From Coccinella septempunctata (lineage: Eukaryota; Arthropoda; Insecta; Coleoptera; Coccinellidae), in NCBI RefSeq assembly GCF_907165205.1, contig NC_058190.1, forward strand, positions 46,736,116 through 46,800,115: a DNA stretch of 64,000 nucleotides, in the 5' to 3' direction. Of this stretch, positions 46,228 through 56,172 are shown piece by piece. How positions within the stretch are numbered: position 1 is the first letter of the stretch; every line of letters starts with the position of its first letter. The notes beneath the pieces were generated by a model that was given only the letters and a program-made list of their open reading frames with translations, ran no database searches and was not told where the DNA came from. Made by a program: the position numbers and the translations under genes.

Positions 46228-46961
46228 TTTGCTGATATATGTAGGTATATGATATTCCTTTGAATGTAAGCAATACATTTTTGGTAATCAAACAATATAG
46301 CATATGTATGAGTTTGAGTAAATGTTAGTGTAACGGGGTACCATACAATTTGGAGTATGATACAAGAGCTTAGGGAAAAACTTCAGTAAAAAAACTCTGT
46401 CTCCCCGTGAGTAGCGCAGTGATGACAAATATGTTTACAAAATTAGCTTTTAATACTGAAGGGCTTCTTTTCCATTGATATAAAAATTTCTCCATCCTCT
46501 TTCCATTTCGAAATAATATCTGAAACAAAGAAACAGAGCAGAAAACGAGAAAAAAAGTGAATAATAAAGCTTTCATCAAAACTTATTCAAAGACTTGATG
46601 ATGAATTAAGAAAAAAATAAGTAATCATAGGTACATAACTTGTCCTTCAATTGCACTGGAAGGAATATCATCTCTGCGTCAAAAATCTTCTGCTGATCTT
46701 GGTGGAGGATCACCCTCGTCGTTAGAAATGCCTTCAGTACTCAAACTAATAATAGCCAAATCTTGCTTTTGACTGGGAGGGTCTATCGACCAGGTCCAGT
46801 CTTCCAAGTGATGATTCTTCTGTTCTTCAGTTGTACGAGGAAGGCTACAGGACCCTTATGTTGGGGAATCATCTCCCATAGATATACCAGTGGTTATTCA
46901 GTAGAAAATTGAAAAAACGAGAAAGAAATTAAAAAAAATTCTGACTCTCTTTTTGCTGATA
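46228..46961 (-). mobile_element. 0.71-kb retroposon with 10-bp target duplication, copy 1
   Basis: The element (46238-46951) is flanked by a perfect TTTGCTGATA at 46228-46237 and 46952-46961. On the minus strand it starts GAGTCAGAATTTTTTT and ends in an AT-rich tail (GGAATATCATATACC). It is homologous over its length to 51713-52424. Inside is an ATG followed by a protein-like frame (EDWTWSIDPPSQKQDLAI) broken by stops. A strong pyrimidine tract with TTTCAG follows, then a second open segment (QILFRNGKRMEKF) ending in TEVFP. The flanking duplication indicates retroposition or another copy-and-paste event. Confidence 0.75.
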
Positions 46962-47725
46962 AGTTTTTTTGATTCGTAGTTTTTCACTGATGCACAGCAG
47001 ACCTACTAGGCTTATACATAGACCGTTGTTATATGGACTGGCCTCACGAGAGAGATTGAAATGTATTTATTTTCTTCCTCTGTAGATGAATGATGGCTGG
47101 CACTAATATGTTTCTAGAACACCTTTTTCACCGTATGTAGCTAATTCATGCGAAAAATCATTTCATTCAAGCTATTCCCTATCGCCTATACGATGGTTAA
47201 TTGCATATTTCACCAAGACCGAACAATGCCATTATATCGTAACCATTCTATGAAATTTCCATTCCTTCACTCAGCAACAATGCGGTTTTTCACTCGTTCA
47301 CGGTTAAATTTATCATTCCGCCACTATCACGTTTCTGGCGGAATACAATCTTGGTTTTTCTGTGCCGTAGGCATGTATAATATTCCTGTTCACGGTTCGG
47401 TTTTCAGATAGAAGACACATTTCCGCTGTGCGCTGATATCAAGCGGTGAACTGTCCTATTGTCTCATGTTCGTGACGTTGTTACAGTCGAAGATTTCGCT
47501 GCAGGGCTGTCAAAGACAAAACGATGATCGTGAAGAAAATTCCTGTATGGAGGACAATTTTGTGCTGAAAATTTGCCTAAATGCCTAAAATATTTTCAGA
47601 TCTCCAGGTTATCCTACTGGAAACGGCCTACTACGATGAAATGAAGTAAAATATCGTATTAGAATCCCAAGAACTCATGAACCGCTGGGTTTATATAATC
47701 CAGTGCATAGTATTGAGCATCACCG
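46962..47725. other. Intergenic DNA, no gene recognised
   Basis: Short frames only. The 5' boundary of the LINE fragment that follows cannot be placed exactly. Confidence 0.4.
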
Positions 47726-48343
47726 GCGTTCTGGAAGCTAAAGGACAGAGTTTTTCAAAATCCCGACCTCAATCTGAAGACCAAGACAGCTGTTTACAAA
47801 GCAGTGGTTCTCCCAACGCTTCTTTACTGAAGCGAAAGCTGGACTCCCTACAGGCGACACATTAAACAGCTTGAACAAACGCAACAACGTCAACTAAGAC
47901 AAATAATGCACATCAGATGGTTCCACAAAGTTTCAAATGCAGAAGTCTTGCAGCGCGCGAGTTGTATAACAATTGAGACTCAAGTAACGAGGGCCCGAAT
48001 CAGATGAAGCGGCTACATTCTGAGGATGCAAGACACAAGACTTCCCAAAATAGCTCTGTACGGCGAATTCTCAGAGGGAGCTCGGAAACCAGGAGGCCAC
48101 TATAAGCGGTTGAAGGATATACTGCATCAATCCCTGAATTCAGTTAATGCCAATCATAACTGGGAACAACTAGCGTTAGACAGATCACAGTGGAGGTCTT
48201 TGGCCCACAGTTATAATGGAGACTCGAGTAGAACACAGCGGCGGCCAGATCTGGTTGGTGACTATCCATGCCCGGAGTGTGGAAGGATCTGTAGGTCACG
48301 GTTGGGTCTCTTCAGTCACAGGGGGGCACACAGTCGCAAGTAG
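47726..48343 (+). mobile_element. Non-LTR retrotransposon C-terminal fragment with zinc knuckle
   Basis: One frame runs from AFWKLKDRVFQNPDLNLKTK through TAVYKAVVLPTLLY, SESWTPYRRHIKQLEQ, LRQIMHIRWFHKVSNAEVLQ and WEQLALDRSQWRSL to a final CPECGRICRSRLGLFSHRGA. This is the standard C-terminal part of arthropod and mollusc LINE reverse transcriptases with a terminal C2H2-like finger. Two TGA codons interrupt it, one after LLY (normally glycine) and one after RIR (normally tryptophan). Otherwise the frame is intact. The endonuclease and polymerase core are missing: a 5'-truncated dead copy. Confidence 0.88.
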
Positions 48344-48470
48344 CCCTGAGAAATTATGAATTTGATCGCACCGATAGTCCGGTTTTTTAGTCTTTTTGTA
48401 GATTTATTCTCGGTAACGAGATTCAGCAATGAGAGTAGTTGAAGATGATAATATTAATGGGGAATTCTCC

Positions 48471-49020
48471 TCAATTTGGGTTATCACAGCATATGTAAGT
48501 TTAAGCTGAATAATTATGAGTTTCATTCATGGAAACTATTCAAAATCATTCTTCAAACATGAGGTTTCAAAATTTAAATCGCTTCGTTTCTAGTTCACGA
48601 TTTGGCAGCAGTGCCTACTAGAAAATAAAAAAAACAATGGCATATTTATAAAATAAGAGCTGTTGATTTACAGCCATCATAAGGCGCGTACTCACTGGCG
48701 AACATCAACAGCAACCGTCCATAAAAATCCCATAAAATTTTATGACCTTCGTTCATCGCAGACTTCATAGACAGCCATTTTTGTCTATCTCATCAAGATA
48801 GTGTATTTGTTGTCCTTTATTGTCAACGCATATTTCAGTCGATGTTGCCAACTTGTACAATAGAAACGAGACGCTTCAATTTTTAAATACCCATTTTAAT
48901 TTTTTATTTTTAAGTACTTAAAATAGTTTTTTTTGGTAACGGTTGAAATGGTTATTTCAAAATGTGACGTTTCAAAGATATTTCATAAAAAATACATCCT
49001 TTTCACAAGGAGTATTCCCT
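48471..49020 (+). repeat. Dispersed repeat R1, short copy
   Basis: It matches 39939-40480 in the same orientation with a few indels (for example the ATTTCTCAAGTGCACCGCGG segment is missing here). It lies just beyond the LINE fragment. Confidence 0.75.
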
Positions 49021-50035
49021 ATAGTAGAAAACCGAAACATGCCAATTTTCAGCACAATTTAGTGGATTAGTTTTCTATATAGATACACCTGATAGGCAAT
49101 CGGGATGAATGAATCATCCTGCATACGGCGAAGCCTTACATCTAAGTCTTTTGGTACGATGTAAAAGTGAAGGAAAAATCTTTCGACGATAGATTAATGG
49201 AGAAAATTTTTTGTTATGCCTTCAACGGAGCGGATGGAATAACTCCAATGGAGTTCGAAATCCATCGGAAACTTCAAGACGCAGTTTTCCCTTCCATATT
49301 CACGATCAATACAAAGAGTTGAATGAAGCATTGAATTTCCCCGATGAAAGCAGAACCGCAGAAATGAATTCCATTTATTTTCCATCCCAGATATTCAATT
49401 TTGCGCCGATACCATCTACTCAACGAAAGAGCTCCAGTATAACAGGAGGAAATAAGGGTTGAGCCATATTGGGGCGAAGAATCGATAACCAATCATACAT
49501 TTTGTCATAAACAAGCCTCGGGGGCCAACTTTTATTGGTCTGTAATTTTCCCTCAGACGTTCCAGTGCTCCGGTGAAACAGTCGAACACGTCATATCCAG
49601 GAACAGCTGACGATGCAGCCTGTAATTTACATTTACAATTTATGTGGTCTCCCACTGTCTACTTCCAGATCCTGAATTTATACACTCGGGAGTGGAATCT
49701 TACTAACATTCGCGATAAATCTAGGGTCTGTTCCATTTAAAATGCTTGCTTCTACTGACACATTTATGCAGGAAAATTGCGATTGCATCTACCCAGATTT
49801 AACACTTTGTTCTTCATAACAATTGCTTGCTTTTTTAGATTGGTAACTAATAGCACAGTTTCGGTTAACTTGGTAATGTTGAATTTGTGAAAAATTTCAC
49901 AATCTTGGTGAAAACCAAAAACAGAGTGTGCAATGCACAAACTTCATGTTTTTGGTATTTATTAATTCGTAGAAAAATGCTCAGGTCAATTTTCATTTCA
50001 TTTTACGCAACTTTTTATGTATATTGATGAGTTTG
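49021..50035. other. Intergenic DNA, no gene recognised
   Basis: Overlapping short frames near 49190-49655 on both strands have no family resemblance. Balanced composition in 49200-49680 could reflect unique conserved DNA. Confidence 0.4.
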
Positions 50036-50155
50036 TCAACCCTCTACGAGGGGTGTAGGATAGTTGAGTTTTGTGAATGGCAACTATGTATAACTTTTTG
50101 TGTCAGAAATGGATATACATACCATTTGTTACCGAGGATGATTTGGTCAACTAGC
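50036..50155 (+). repeat. Dispersed repeat R2, copy 3
   Basis: GTCAACCCTCTACGAGGGGT, AACTTTTTGTGTCAGAAATG and GATGATTTGGTCAACT, related to 14767-14890 and 45886-46010. Confidence 0.65.
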
Positions 50156-50224
50156 CAGGAATGTTAATTTCTCACTCATGGGAAATGATTGTCTTTCCAA
50201 ACTTGTCAAAAAATATGTCTATAT

Positions 50225-50743
50225 TTTATATATGTGTCAGTGGATTCTACGTAAAAAAGTGCTTGTAGAAGGTAATAAAAAATTGAGATTTTGACGATTT
50301 TGAAAAGTTCTCATAACTTTTTGTCTTTGAAGTCACAAATCTGAAACTTGAACCTTCTTAGGCACTATAATACGTAGAATCTACTGACAAAAGATTTTTT
50401 TTAATTCAAAAATAACAAATTCAATGAAAGTTTGAATTTAAAAAAACGACAGTTCGCCTATAATGTTGAAGAAATATTTTGAGCTCGTCATTTGATTCTA
50501 AGTACCTACAACCTGTAGAAGGTTCAAGTTTCAGATCTGTAACTTCAGAGACATAAAAGTTATGAGAACTTTTCGAAATCGTGAAAATCTCATTTTTTCT
50601 GATAACTCTAAAACGGAGAATCATAGGAGGCTACGGTTTTCACTATTCCTTGTTTCTCTGAAAAAGAGATCGGAAATGTATCATCCGTTTTCCTATAGCT
50701 GCTATAGTTCTCTCAGTAGACAACGAATTTTGCACACCGTGTA
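50225..50743. mobile_element. Foldback F1, truncated copy
   Basis: The right terminus (TCAGTAGACAACGAATTTTG, CACACCGTGTA) and the inner arms (TGAGATTTTGACGATTTTG and its inverse) match 14134-14754. The outer left arm is missing. Confidence 0.8.
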
Positions 50744-51483
50744 CAGCAATATTGAAAATTTGGTTCAAGTACAAAAAGTAACTTTTCTCTCTAAATTCCA
50801 ATTCAATTTTTGAGCAGTGTATTTCCCGCTGCCTATCTCTACGCCACTGTTGGAATATAGGAATAAATAAAAATCCCATATCGATTCCAGATATCGCGTT
50901 GCCCATTTTCGAGATATATATTCCCGAATGCCACACTTATATCGCGAATTCCCATTCCAGGGGCCCCTAATGAACCAATCCGTTGCGGTAGGAAGGGATC
51001 CGAACCCATTTCCTGCGCATAATAACGTCTGGCGGTTGATATTGGGGCAATCGTTCGGCAATATCCAAAGCAAACCTTAAGTTCTGATAGGACAAGCCTC
51101 GGAGCGCGATAAGGTAAACATTAGGCGGAAGTAGAAATTGGGCGAGATCGGTTGACGAGAATAACCCTTCCTGTTCTTCTTCGCTGTAGCAACTTATGCA
51201 TTACAATATATTGAACTATCAATTTCTAAAATGACTTCCTATCCAGTCCGTTTTCATCTACGAGATATGGGAGTTTCAATAGGAAAGGTGCATTTTCTTT
51301 CTTTCTCACATAATAGTTAATTATATCAAACTTAAAAACTGATTTTCACTAGGATGATAGTATCCTCAGGAAGATGGAGGGTGAAAATCAGATTAAAGTT
51401 TAATTATGGATCCACATCAATTCAATAGTTGGATTTTGAATTTATTTTCGTTTTCTTTTCAGACAAACCCAATTTGCCCTTGA
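50744..51483. other. Intergenic DNA, no gene recognised
   Basis: No convincing frame. Bases 50940-51130 are balanced in composition. Confidence 0.4.
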
Positions 51484-51703
51484 AGGGTGTCATCGACTCG
51501 TACGAATATTTTAACAGTAGATTCTTGAGGTTAAAAGAAACCAAATAAAAATGTTAGTTTTAGTTTTTTTTCGCAAATGGTTTTATCGAATGAAATGAAT
51601 TTCGAAATATAGTTTTTCATTTATTTGATAAATCCTTTTTCGAACACAATATATCACCCTCGTCTTCCAGTTTTTTCACTATGACCATTATGTACCATAA
51701 AAA

Positions 51704-52433
51704 TACCAAAAAAAAAAGTGTCAGAAGTTTTTTTGAATTTCTTCCCCGTTTTATCAATTTTTTACCGAATAACCACTGGTATATCTATGGGAGATGATTC
51801 CCCAATATAAGGGTCTTGTAGCATTCCTCGAACAACTGAAGAATAGAAGAATCATCACTTGGAAGACTGGACCTGGTCGAAAGACCCTCCCAGTCAAAAG
51901 CAAGATTTGGCTATTATTAATTTGAGTACTGAAGGCATTTCTAACGACAAGGGTGATCCTCCACCAAGATCAGCAGAAGATTTTTTACGCAGATATGATA
52001 TTCCTCCCAGTGCAATTGAAAAACAGGTGATGTACCTATGATTATTTATTTTTTTCTTCAGTCATCATCATGTCTTAGAATGAGTTTGGATGAAGGCTTT
52101 ATTATTCTTTTTTTTCTCGTTTTCTGCTCTGTTTCTTTGTTTCAGATATTATTTCGAAATGGAAAGAGGATAAAGAAATATTCATGTCAATGGAAAGGAA
52201 GCCCTTCAGTATTAAAAGCTTATTCTATAAACAAATTTGACATCACTACACTACTCACGGGGAGACAGGGTTTTTTTACTGAGGTTCTTCCCTAAGCTCT
52301 TGTATCATTCTGCAAATTGTATGGTACCCCGTTACACTAACCTTTGCTGAAACATATACATATGCTATATTGTTTGATAACTAAAAATGTATTGCTGACA
52401 TTCAAAAGAATATATATATATATATACCAAAAA
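51704..52433 (+). mobile_element. 0.71-kb retroposon, copy 2, inserted in MITE1
   Basis: Flanked by TACCAAAAA at 51704-51712 and 52425-52433, a 9-bp target duplication of MITE1 sequence. The body starts AAGTGTCAGAAG and ends in a (TA)n tail. The ATG at 51787 begins MGDDSP, followed by a TAA shared with copy 1. The frame then reads EDWTWSKDPPSQKQDLAI, STEGISNDKGDPPPRSAEDF and LRRYDIPPSAIEKQ up to a possible donor CAG|GTGATG (about 52027). An acceptor TTTGTTTCAG at about 52144 leads to ILFRNGKRIKKY and LLTGRQGFFTEVLP with a TAA stop, in phase. The family is unknown. Confidence 0.75.
52408..52426. repeat. (TA)n microsatellite tail
   Basis: About nine TA units directly before the right-hand target duplication of the retroposon, consistent with a simple-repeat 3' tail. 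Confidence 0.8.
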
Positions 52434-52902
52434 TTCAAAGAAACCAACTCTTGAAACTAAGTTGGACACTATCTAATGAATATTTGAACGTTTTGTGAAA
52501 TAAAAGTATTCTTCATATTTTGTTGTATAATGCGCCGTTTTTGAGTAATTTGATGTTCAAAAATCAAAAAGTATCTGTGAAGTTTGAAAAATTAGGTACT
52601 TTGGCTGAATACAAATCTGTTTAAAAAATCCACAGATGTGTAGTGTCACAGATTTAGTTAATTATTCTGAAGGTAAAATTCTGAAAAAATGGTATAGAAA
52701 AAAGGTGTTTCTTTTGACCTCAAGAATCTACTGTTAAAATACTTGTACGTGTCAAACTCATATAGATTTTTCTGGTCAGAAAAATAAGGTTAAAAGAAAT
52801 GATGTATTCACATCGTTTTAGTAGAAGAATTTGAAGAATAGACAGGAGTTTCATCTCTCCTGAAAAGCTGTTGATAATGGTAATATTCATTGTTTGGAAA
52901 AA

Positions 52903-53151
52903 ATGGGGAATCGCGAGATGAAAAATCATGGTGAGAAAAATGTCACTCTTAGATTTAAAGAGTCATCAGTGGAAAATGAATCATTTCATTTCATTGATAA
53001 TTTTCACCCACGTTCAATATTGGATATGAAAAACACTGATGATTCGAAAAAAATTCAAATTATGCTCAAGTCAATGAAGAAGAAGCTAATCTCAGTGGAA
53101 ACAAGTTGGAGTTACGTGTGGTTGATTGAAGCAAAACTCCAATACCATTGA
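52903..53151 (+). CDS. Unrecognised hydrophilic open frame, possible exon
   Basis: The ATG at 52903 opens an 82-codon frame rich in Lys, Glu, Asn and Ser (MGNREMKNHGEKNVTLRF; MLKSMKKKLISVETSW), with no membrane segment and no known motif. It precedes two further coding-like stretches, around 53245-53395 and 53419-54048. It may be part of a decayed mobile-element protein or of an unknown gene. Confidence 0.25.
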   Translation: MGNREMKNHGEKNVTLRFKESSVENESFHFIDNFHPRSILDMKNTDDSKKIQIMLKSMKKKLISVETSWSYVWLIEAKLQYH

Positions 53152-53418
53152 GCCCTATAGAGAATCTAGGATTCTGATTAATTGAGGTTTTCAATTTTTT
53201 TATTTCGAATCAGGTAACCTCATATGGTTATCTTGAAGGTTTTTGCTCAGATGGAGAGTTTTCAAGCCGAGATAAGTACTCAAAAACAAAATAGGCTCGA
53301 TATTACTGATCTTCCAAAGCAGCAATTGACATTGAGCTGTACTTTCAAAGTTAGTACTACTAAGAGAAAGACGAGATGTGTTATCTTTATGTAATGAGCC
53401 GATAAAACTATTCGCTAA

Positions 53419-54048
53419 CCTTGTATTTCGATACAAACCTTACTACTCTCTCTCTTCGATCCAGAGCAAGCTCAAATCTACCATAACCAACCAAGAACTG
53501 AATCACAACGATTCCTACATACACCAGGTTGTCTCTCATCCAACATTACCTCATACTCTGAACATGAACTCATTAATTCACACCTAATACTTCCTGATAC
53601 ACACCGAAGAAGACAACCACCACCCTGCCGACCAGCTGTTTCCAATTTCCTGTCCATACTGGGTCCATCAGCCCCGCGCAGCATAGCGGGGATTCCCCCA
53701 AGTCCAAAAAGTGTCCGATTTCTTGGGGAGGAAATCAGTGCTCTTGTTTCCCTCGGACGCATAATCGGACTCACCTGTGGCCAGCAGGTCGCATTTAATT
53801 CACCCTGTGTACCGTGTGTGTGGGACGGTCGGTGCCTGTCTGTCCGCTCTAGCAGCTGTCCTTCGTATGTTTGTTTTCCCTGTGGCTACAGGGCCGTAAC
53901 AGATGGGGTTTCTCGTCGTTTTGGCGGTGAAACGGCCTTGAAGATAGTGGAAGCTGGCTATGATATTTTTTTGTCATCATCATTTATTTCAGTTGGAGAA
54001 CCGACGATGCTAAATTGGGATTTACTCGAGAGTCGTGGAGACATATAG
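53419..54048 (+). CDS. 209-codon open frame, function unknown
   Basis: No stop occurs from 53419 to the TAG at 54046-54048, which is long for DNA this AT-rich. No ATG is near the left side, so translation would need splicing or an upstream frame. An internal ATG lies at 53818. Residues include DTHRRRQPPPCRPAVSNFLS, SVRFLGEEISALVSLGRIIG and a cysteine-rich SPCVPCVW...CPSYVCFPCGYR. The segment 53600-53960 is markedly richer in G+C than its surroundings. The opposite strand is also open over 53478-53774. It could be a retroelement or domesticated ORF, or a transferred fragment. I do not recognise it. Confidence 0.35.
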   Translation, partial: PCISIQTLLLSLFDPEQAQIYHNQPRTESQRFLHTPGCLSSNITSYSEHELINSHLILPDTHRRRQPPPCRPAVSNFLSILGPSAPRSIAGIPPSPKSVRFLGEEISALVSLGRIIGLTCGQQVAFNSPCVPCVWDGRCLSVRSSSCPSYVCFPCGYRAVTDGVSRRFGGETALKIVEAGYDIFLSSSFISVGEPTMLNWDLLESRGDI

Positions 54049-54109
54049 TGGATTTTGAAAATTAGATGGTAGAAAGAAAAAAAGGTTTAACGATGTATGC
54101 ACTTTCAGT

Positions 54110-54480
54110 GGTGGGGAAAGCGTCTGCAGGTTTTCAAAGATGTAGAAAAAAATCGTCCGCTGTACATACTCAAGCGTGTCAGATCAAGATATGCCCCAGG
54201 TGACTCTGAAAATAAATTCATGGTAATCTGACAATTTGCGTAGTGGGGCTGGTCGCCACTGAAAATGATAAAAAAAAACTTTTGGGGCGTGTCAGATTTT
54301 TAGAGGATATATGAATTGGACACAAAGGAAGTTACTTTTCAAGAGACTGACAATTCGGACAGGGTCACAGTGGTCCTTCGAAAATGCAAAAAAATCGTCT
54401 ACATACTAGAGCGTAACAGATTTTCATACAGATCATCAATCTATGAGTGTTGATCCATTAATCTGACACTAATCAGGGGG
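54110..54480. repeat. Degenerate short-period repeats with GTGTCAGAT motif
   Basis: Near-repeats of AAAATCGTC..ACATACT.GAGCGT followed by CAGAT occur at about 54150, 54280 and 54395, roughly 120-130 bases apart. Related TCTGACACGCTCGAGTATGT lies at 55331-55350 and TCTGATACGCTCGAGTAA near 56240. They probably belong to one decayed element surrounding the foldback at 55405. Confidence 0.5.
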
Positions 54481-54630
54481 GTTTTCTTAATCTGAAAGTT
54501 TGAAGATAATAACAAGGCATTTTCTTAAAATATCTCCCTTCCTGTACCTCTAATCGTTTCTGAATTTATTATGAAAGCTGTAGACAAATAGATTCTAAAC
54601 AACTTTTGTCTGAAGCAATTTTCTATACTC

Positions 54631-54856
54631 TTAACCCTCTAATACCCAAGTTTTTTTTCCTTTTTTATAATTATTTCCGTATAGTTTCAAATTAGCTTAT
54701 GTAATCTACATCTTTTTTTCGCAAATAGTTAACTGATTTACATTAACACCTGTTCTCACAAAATGAACCTATACTGAAGGCGGACATGGGCAGAATAATT
54801 TTGTATCCACTTAAATGCAACCAGTCTCAAAGCGGACTTGGGTATTAGAGGGTTAA
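54631..54856. mobile_element. piggyBac-type MITE, TTAA target duplication
   Basis: A perfect 17-bp inverted repeat, CCCTCTAATACCCAAGT at 54635 and ACTTGGGTATTAGAGGG ending at 54852, is flanked on both sides by TTAA. Terminal CCC next to TTAA is the piggyBac signature. The 218-bp interior is non-coding. Confidence 0.88.
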
Positions 54857-55404
54857 CCGTTTTCGAATTAGAGAGCGATAAGGGCGAGGAGCTTAGCCAC
54901 ACATGAGAAACGTCAATGTAGAAACCCAGTGTAATGTATATTCATCGCCATATATGTCAAAAACTTTCAAACGTAGAAAAAAATTGCCTCCGACAAAATT
55001 TGTAGAAACTGTTATGCTCTACAACTTGTATGATGAATGCGAAAACGATTTGAAGCCCAGGAGAGGAGATAATTAAAAAAAAAACTGATTTTTGTGGCCT
55101 TTATGGCTAATTTTTATTGTTTCGGCTTACTGTAACTGTCCGATTATATTCTTTCCATTATTCTTGAATCATTAGCTTCAAAATAAAAAAAGAAGCCACC
55201 GCGCTCGAGAATATACACGTGACGGTTTTTTTTTGGCAAGTTTGGAGCCCTCCCACACACATTCGTCACGCTTAAATTGTCAAATTAAGAGAATATATAC
55301 TTTTCAGCATGTAATTAACCACATATATCTTGATCTGACACGCTCGAGTATGTACAATGTTTTTTTTTACTATTCTCACAGGCTGTCCTAGGCAATTTCC
55401 CCTA
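54857..55404. other. Intergenic repeat-rich DNA, no gene
   Basis: No frame of note. It contains one CTGACACGCTCGAGTATGT motif at about 55332, part of the degenerate repeat set. Confidence 0.4.
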
Positions 55405-56172
55405 TACTGGGTGTTCCTATATTGAAGGTACAAAAGAAAAGGGGAGATTCCTTAAGTGAGTTTAAGAAAAAAAAGTCCCATAAACATGGGGTCGTAAACG
55501 TTTCGTTTTCGAGATACAGAGTGTTGAAGTTTGAATTTTTTTCAAGTTTCTTTCTCATAGTATCTACACTTCACAAGATATTCAACTGAAATTTGACATA
55601 AATATTACATTTTAGAGTTCTCACCACGTGACATGACAATTTCGATAGAAGATCTACAGGGTGATATTTTTCTGGAACACTGCCACCTCTTCTTCTGCAG
55701 AACTTTTTTTTGGTGAGCAACTGTTAATTTGAAAAAATGTAAAAAGAAGCTTTGTTTTTATACTAAACTTTTCGGTCTCTTGTAGTTTTGTCGTATCTAC
55801 CAACGATTTCGAGAAAAGAAATTTTGAACGATTCTCTCGAAATTCTCGTAAGTATGATAGAAAGGCCAGTTTGTAATCTGTGGTGAATGAATTCAGTGTA
55901 GATCTTCTATCGAAATTGCCATGTCACGTGGTGAGAACTCTAAAATTTACATTTTACAATTTACATTTTAGAGTTCTATGGCAAATTTCAGTTGAATATC
56001 TTGTGAAGTGTAGATACTATGAAAAAAAAACTTGAAAAAAATTCAAACTTCAACACTCTGTATCTCGAAAACGAAACGTTTGCGACCCCATGTTTATGGG
56101 ACTTTTTTTTCTTAAACTCACTTAAGGAATCTCCCCTTTTCGTTTGTACGTTCAATTTAGGAACACCCTGTA
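55405..56172. mobile_element. Foldback MITE (family F2) with about 250-bp arms
   Basis: The left end is TACTGGGTGTTCCTATATTG; the right end is the inverse (TTTAGGAACACCCTGTA), with TA at both borders. Long inverted arms share GGGGAGATTCCTTAAGTGAG, ACATGGGGTCG, CGTTTTCGAGATACAGAGTG and ATCTTGTGAAGTG. The centre (about 55660-55897) is single copy. Non-coding. Confidence 0.92.

Larger units (their letters stand above)
51484..52757. mobile_element. MITE1 split by the retroposon
   Basis: The left half (TCGACTCGTACGAATATTTT, AACAGTAGATTCTTGAGG) runs to AAAATACCAAAAA at 51712. The right half resumes with TTCAAAGAAACC after 52433 and ends TCAAGAATCTACTGTTAAAA, ACTTGTACGTGTCA. In the copy at 59904-60471 these halves are contiguous. 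Confidence 0.88.

Noticed and set aside
52038..52295. Independent 85-codon gene on the plus strand
   Set aside because: It starts at a non-ATG codon inside an intron-like segment. Its coding-like part is the second segment of the retroposon, also present in the copy at 46.4 kb.
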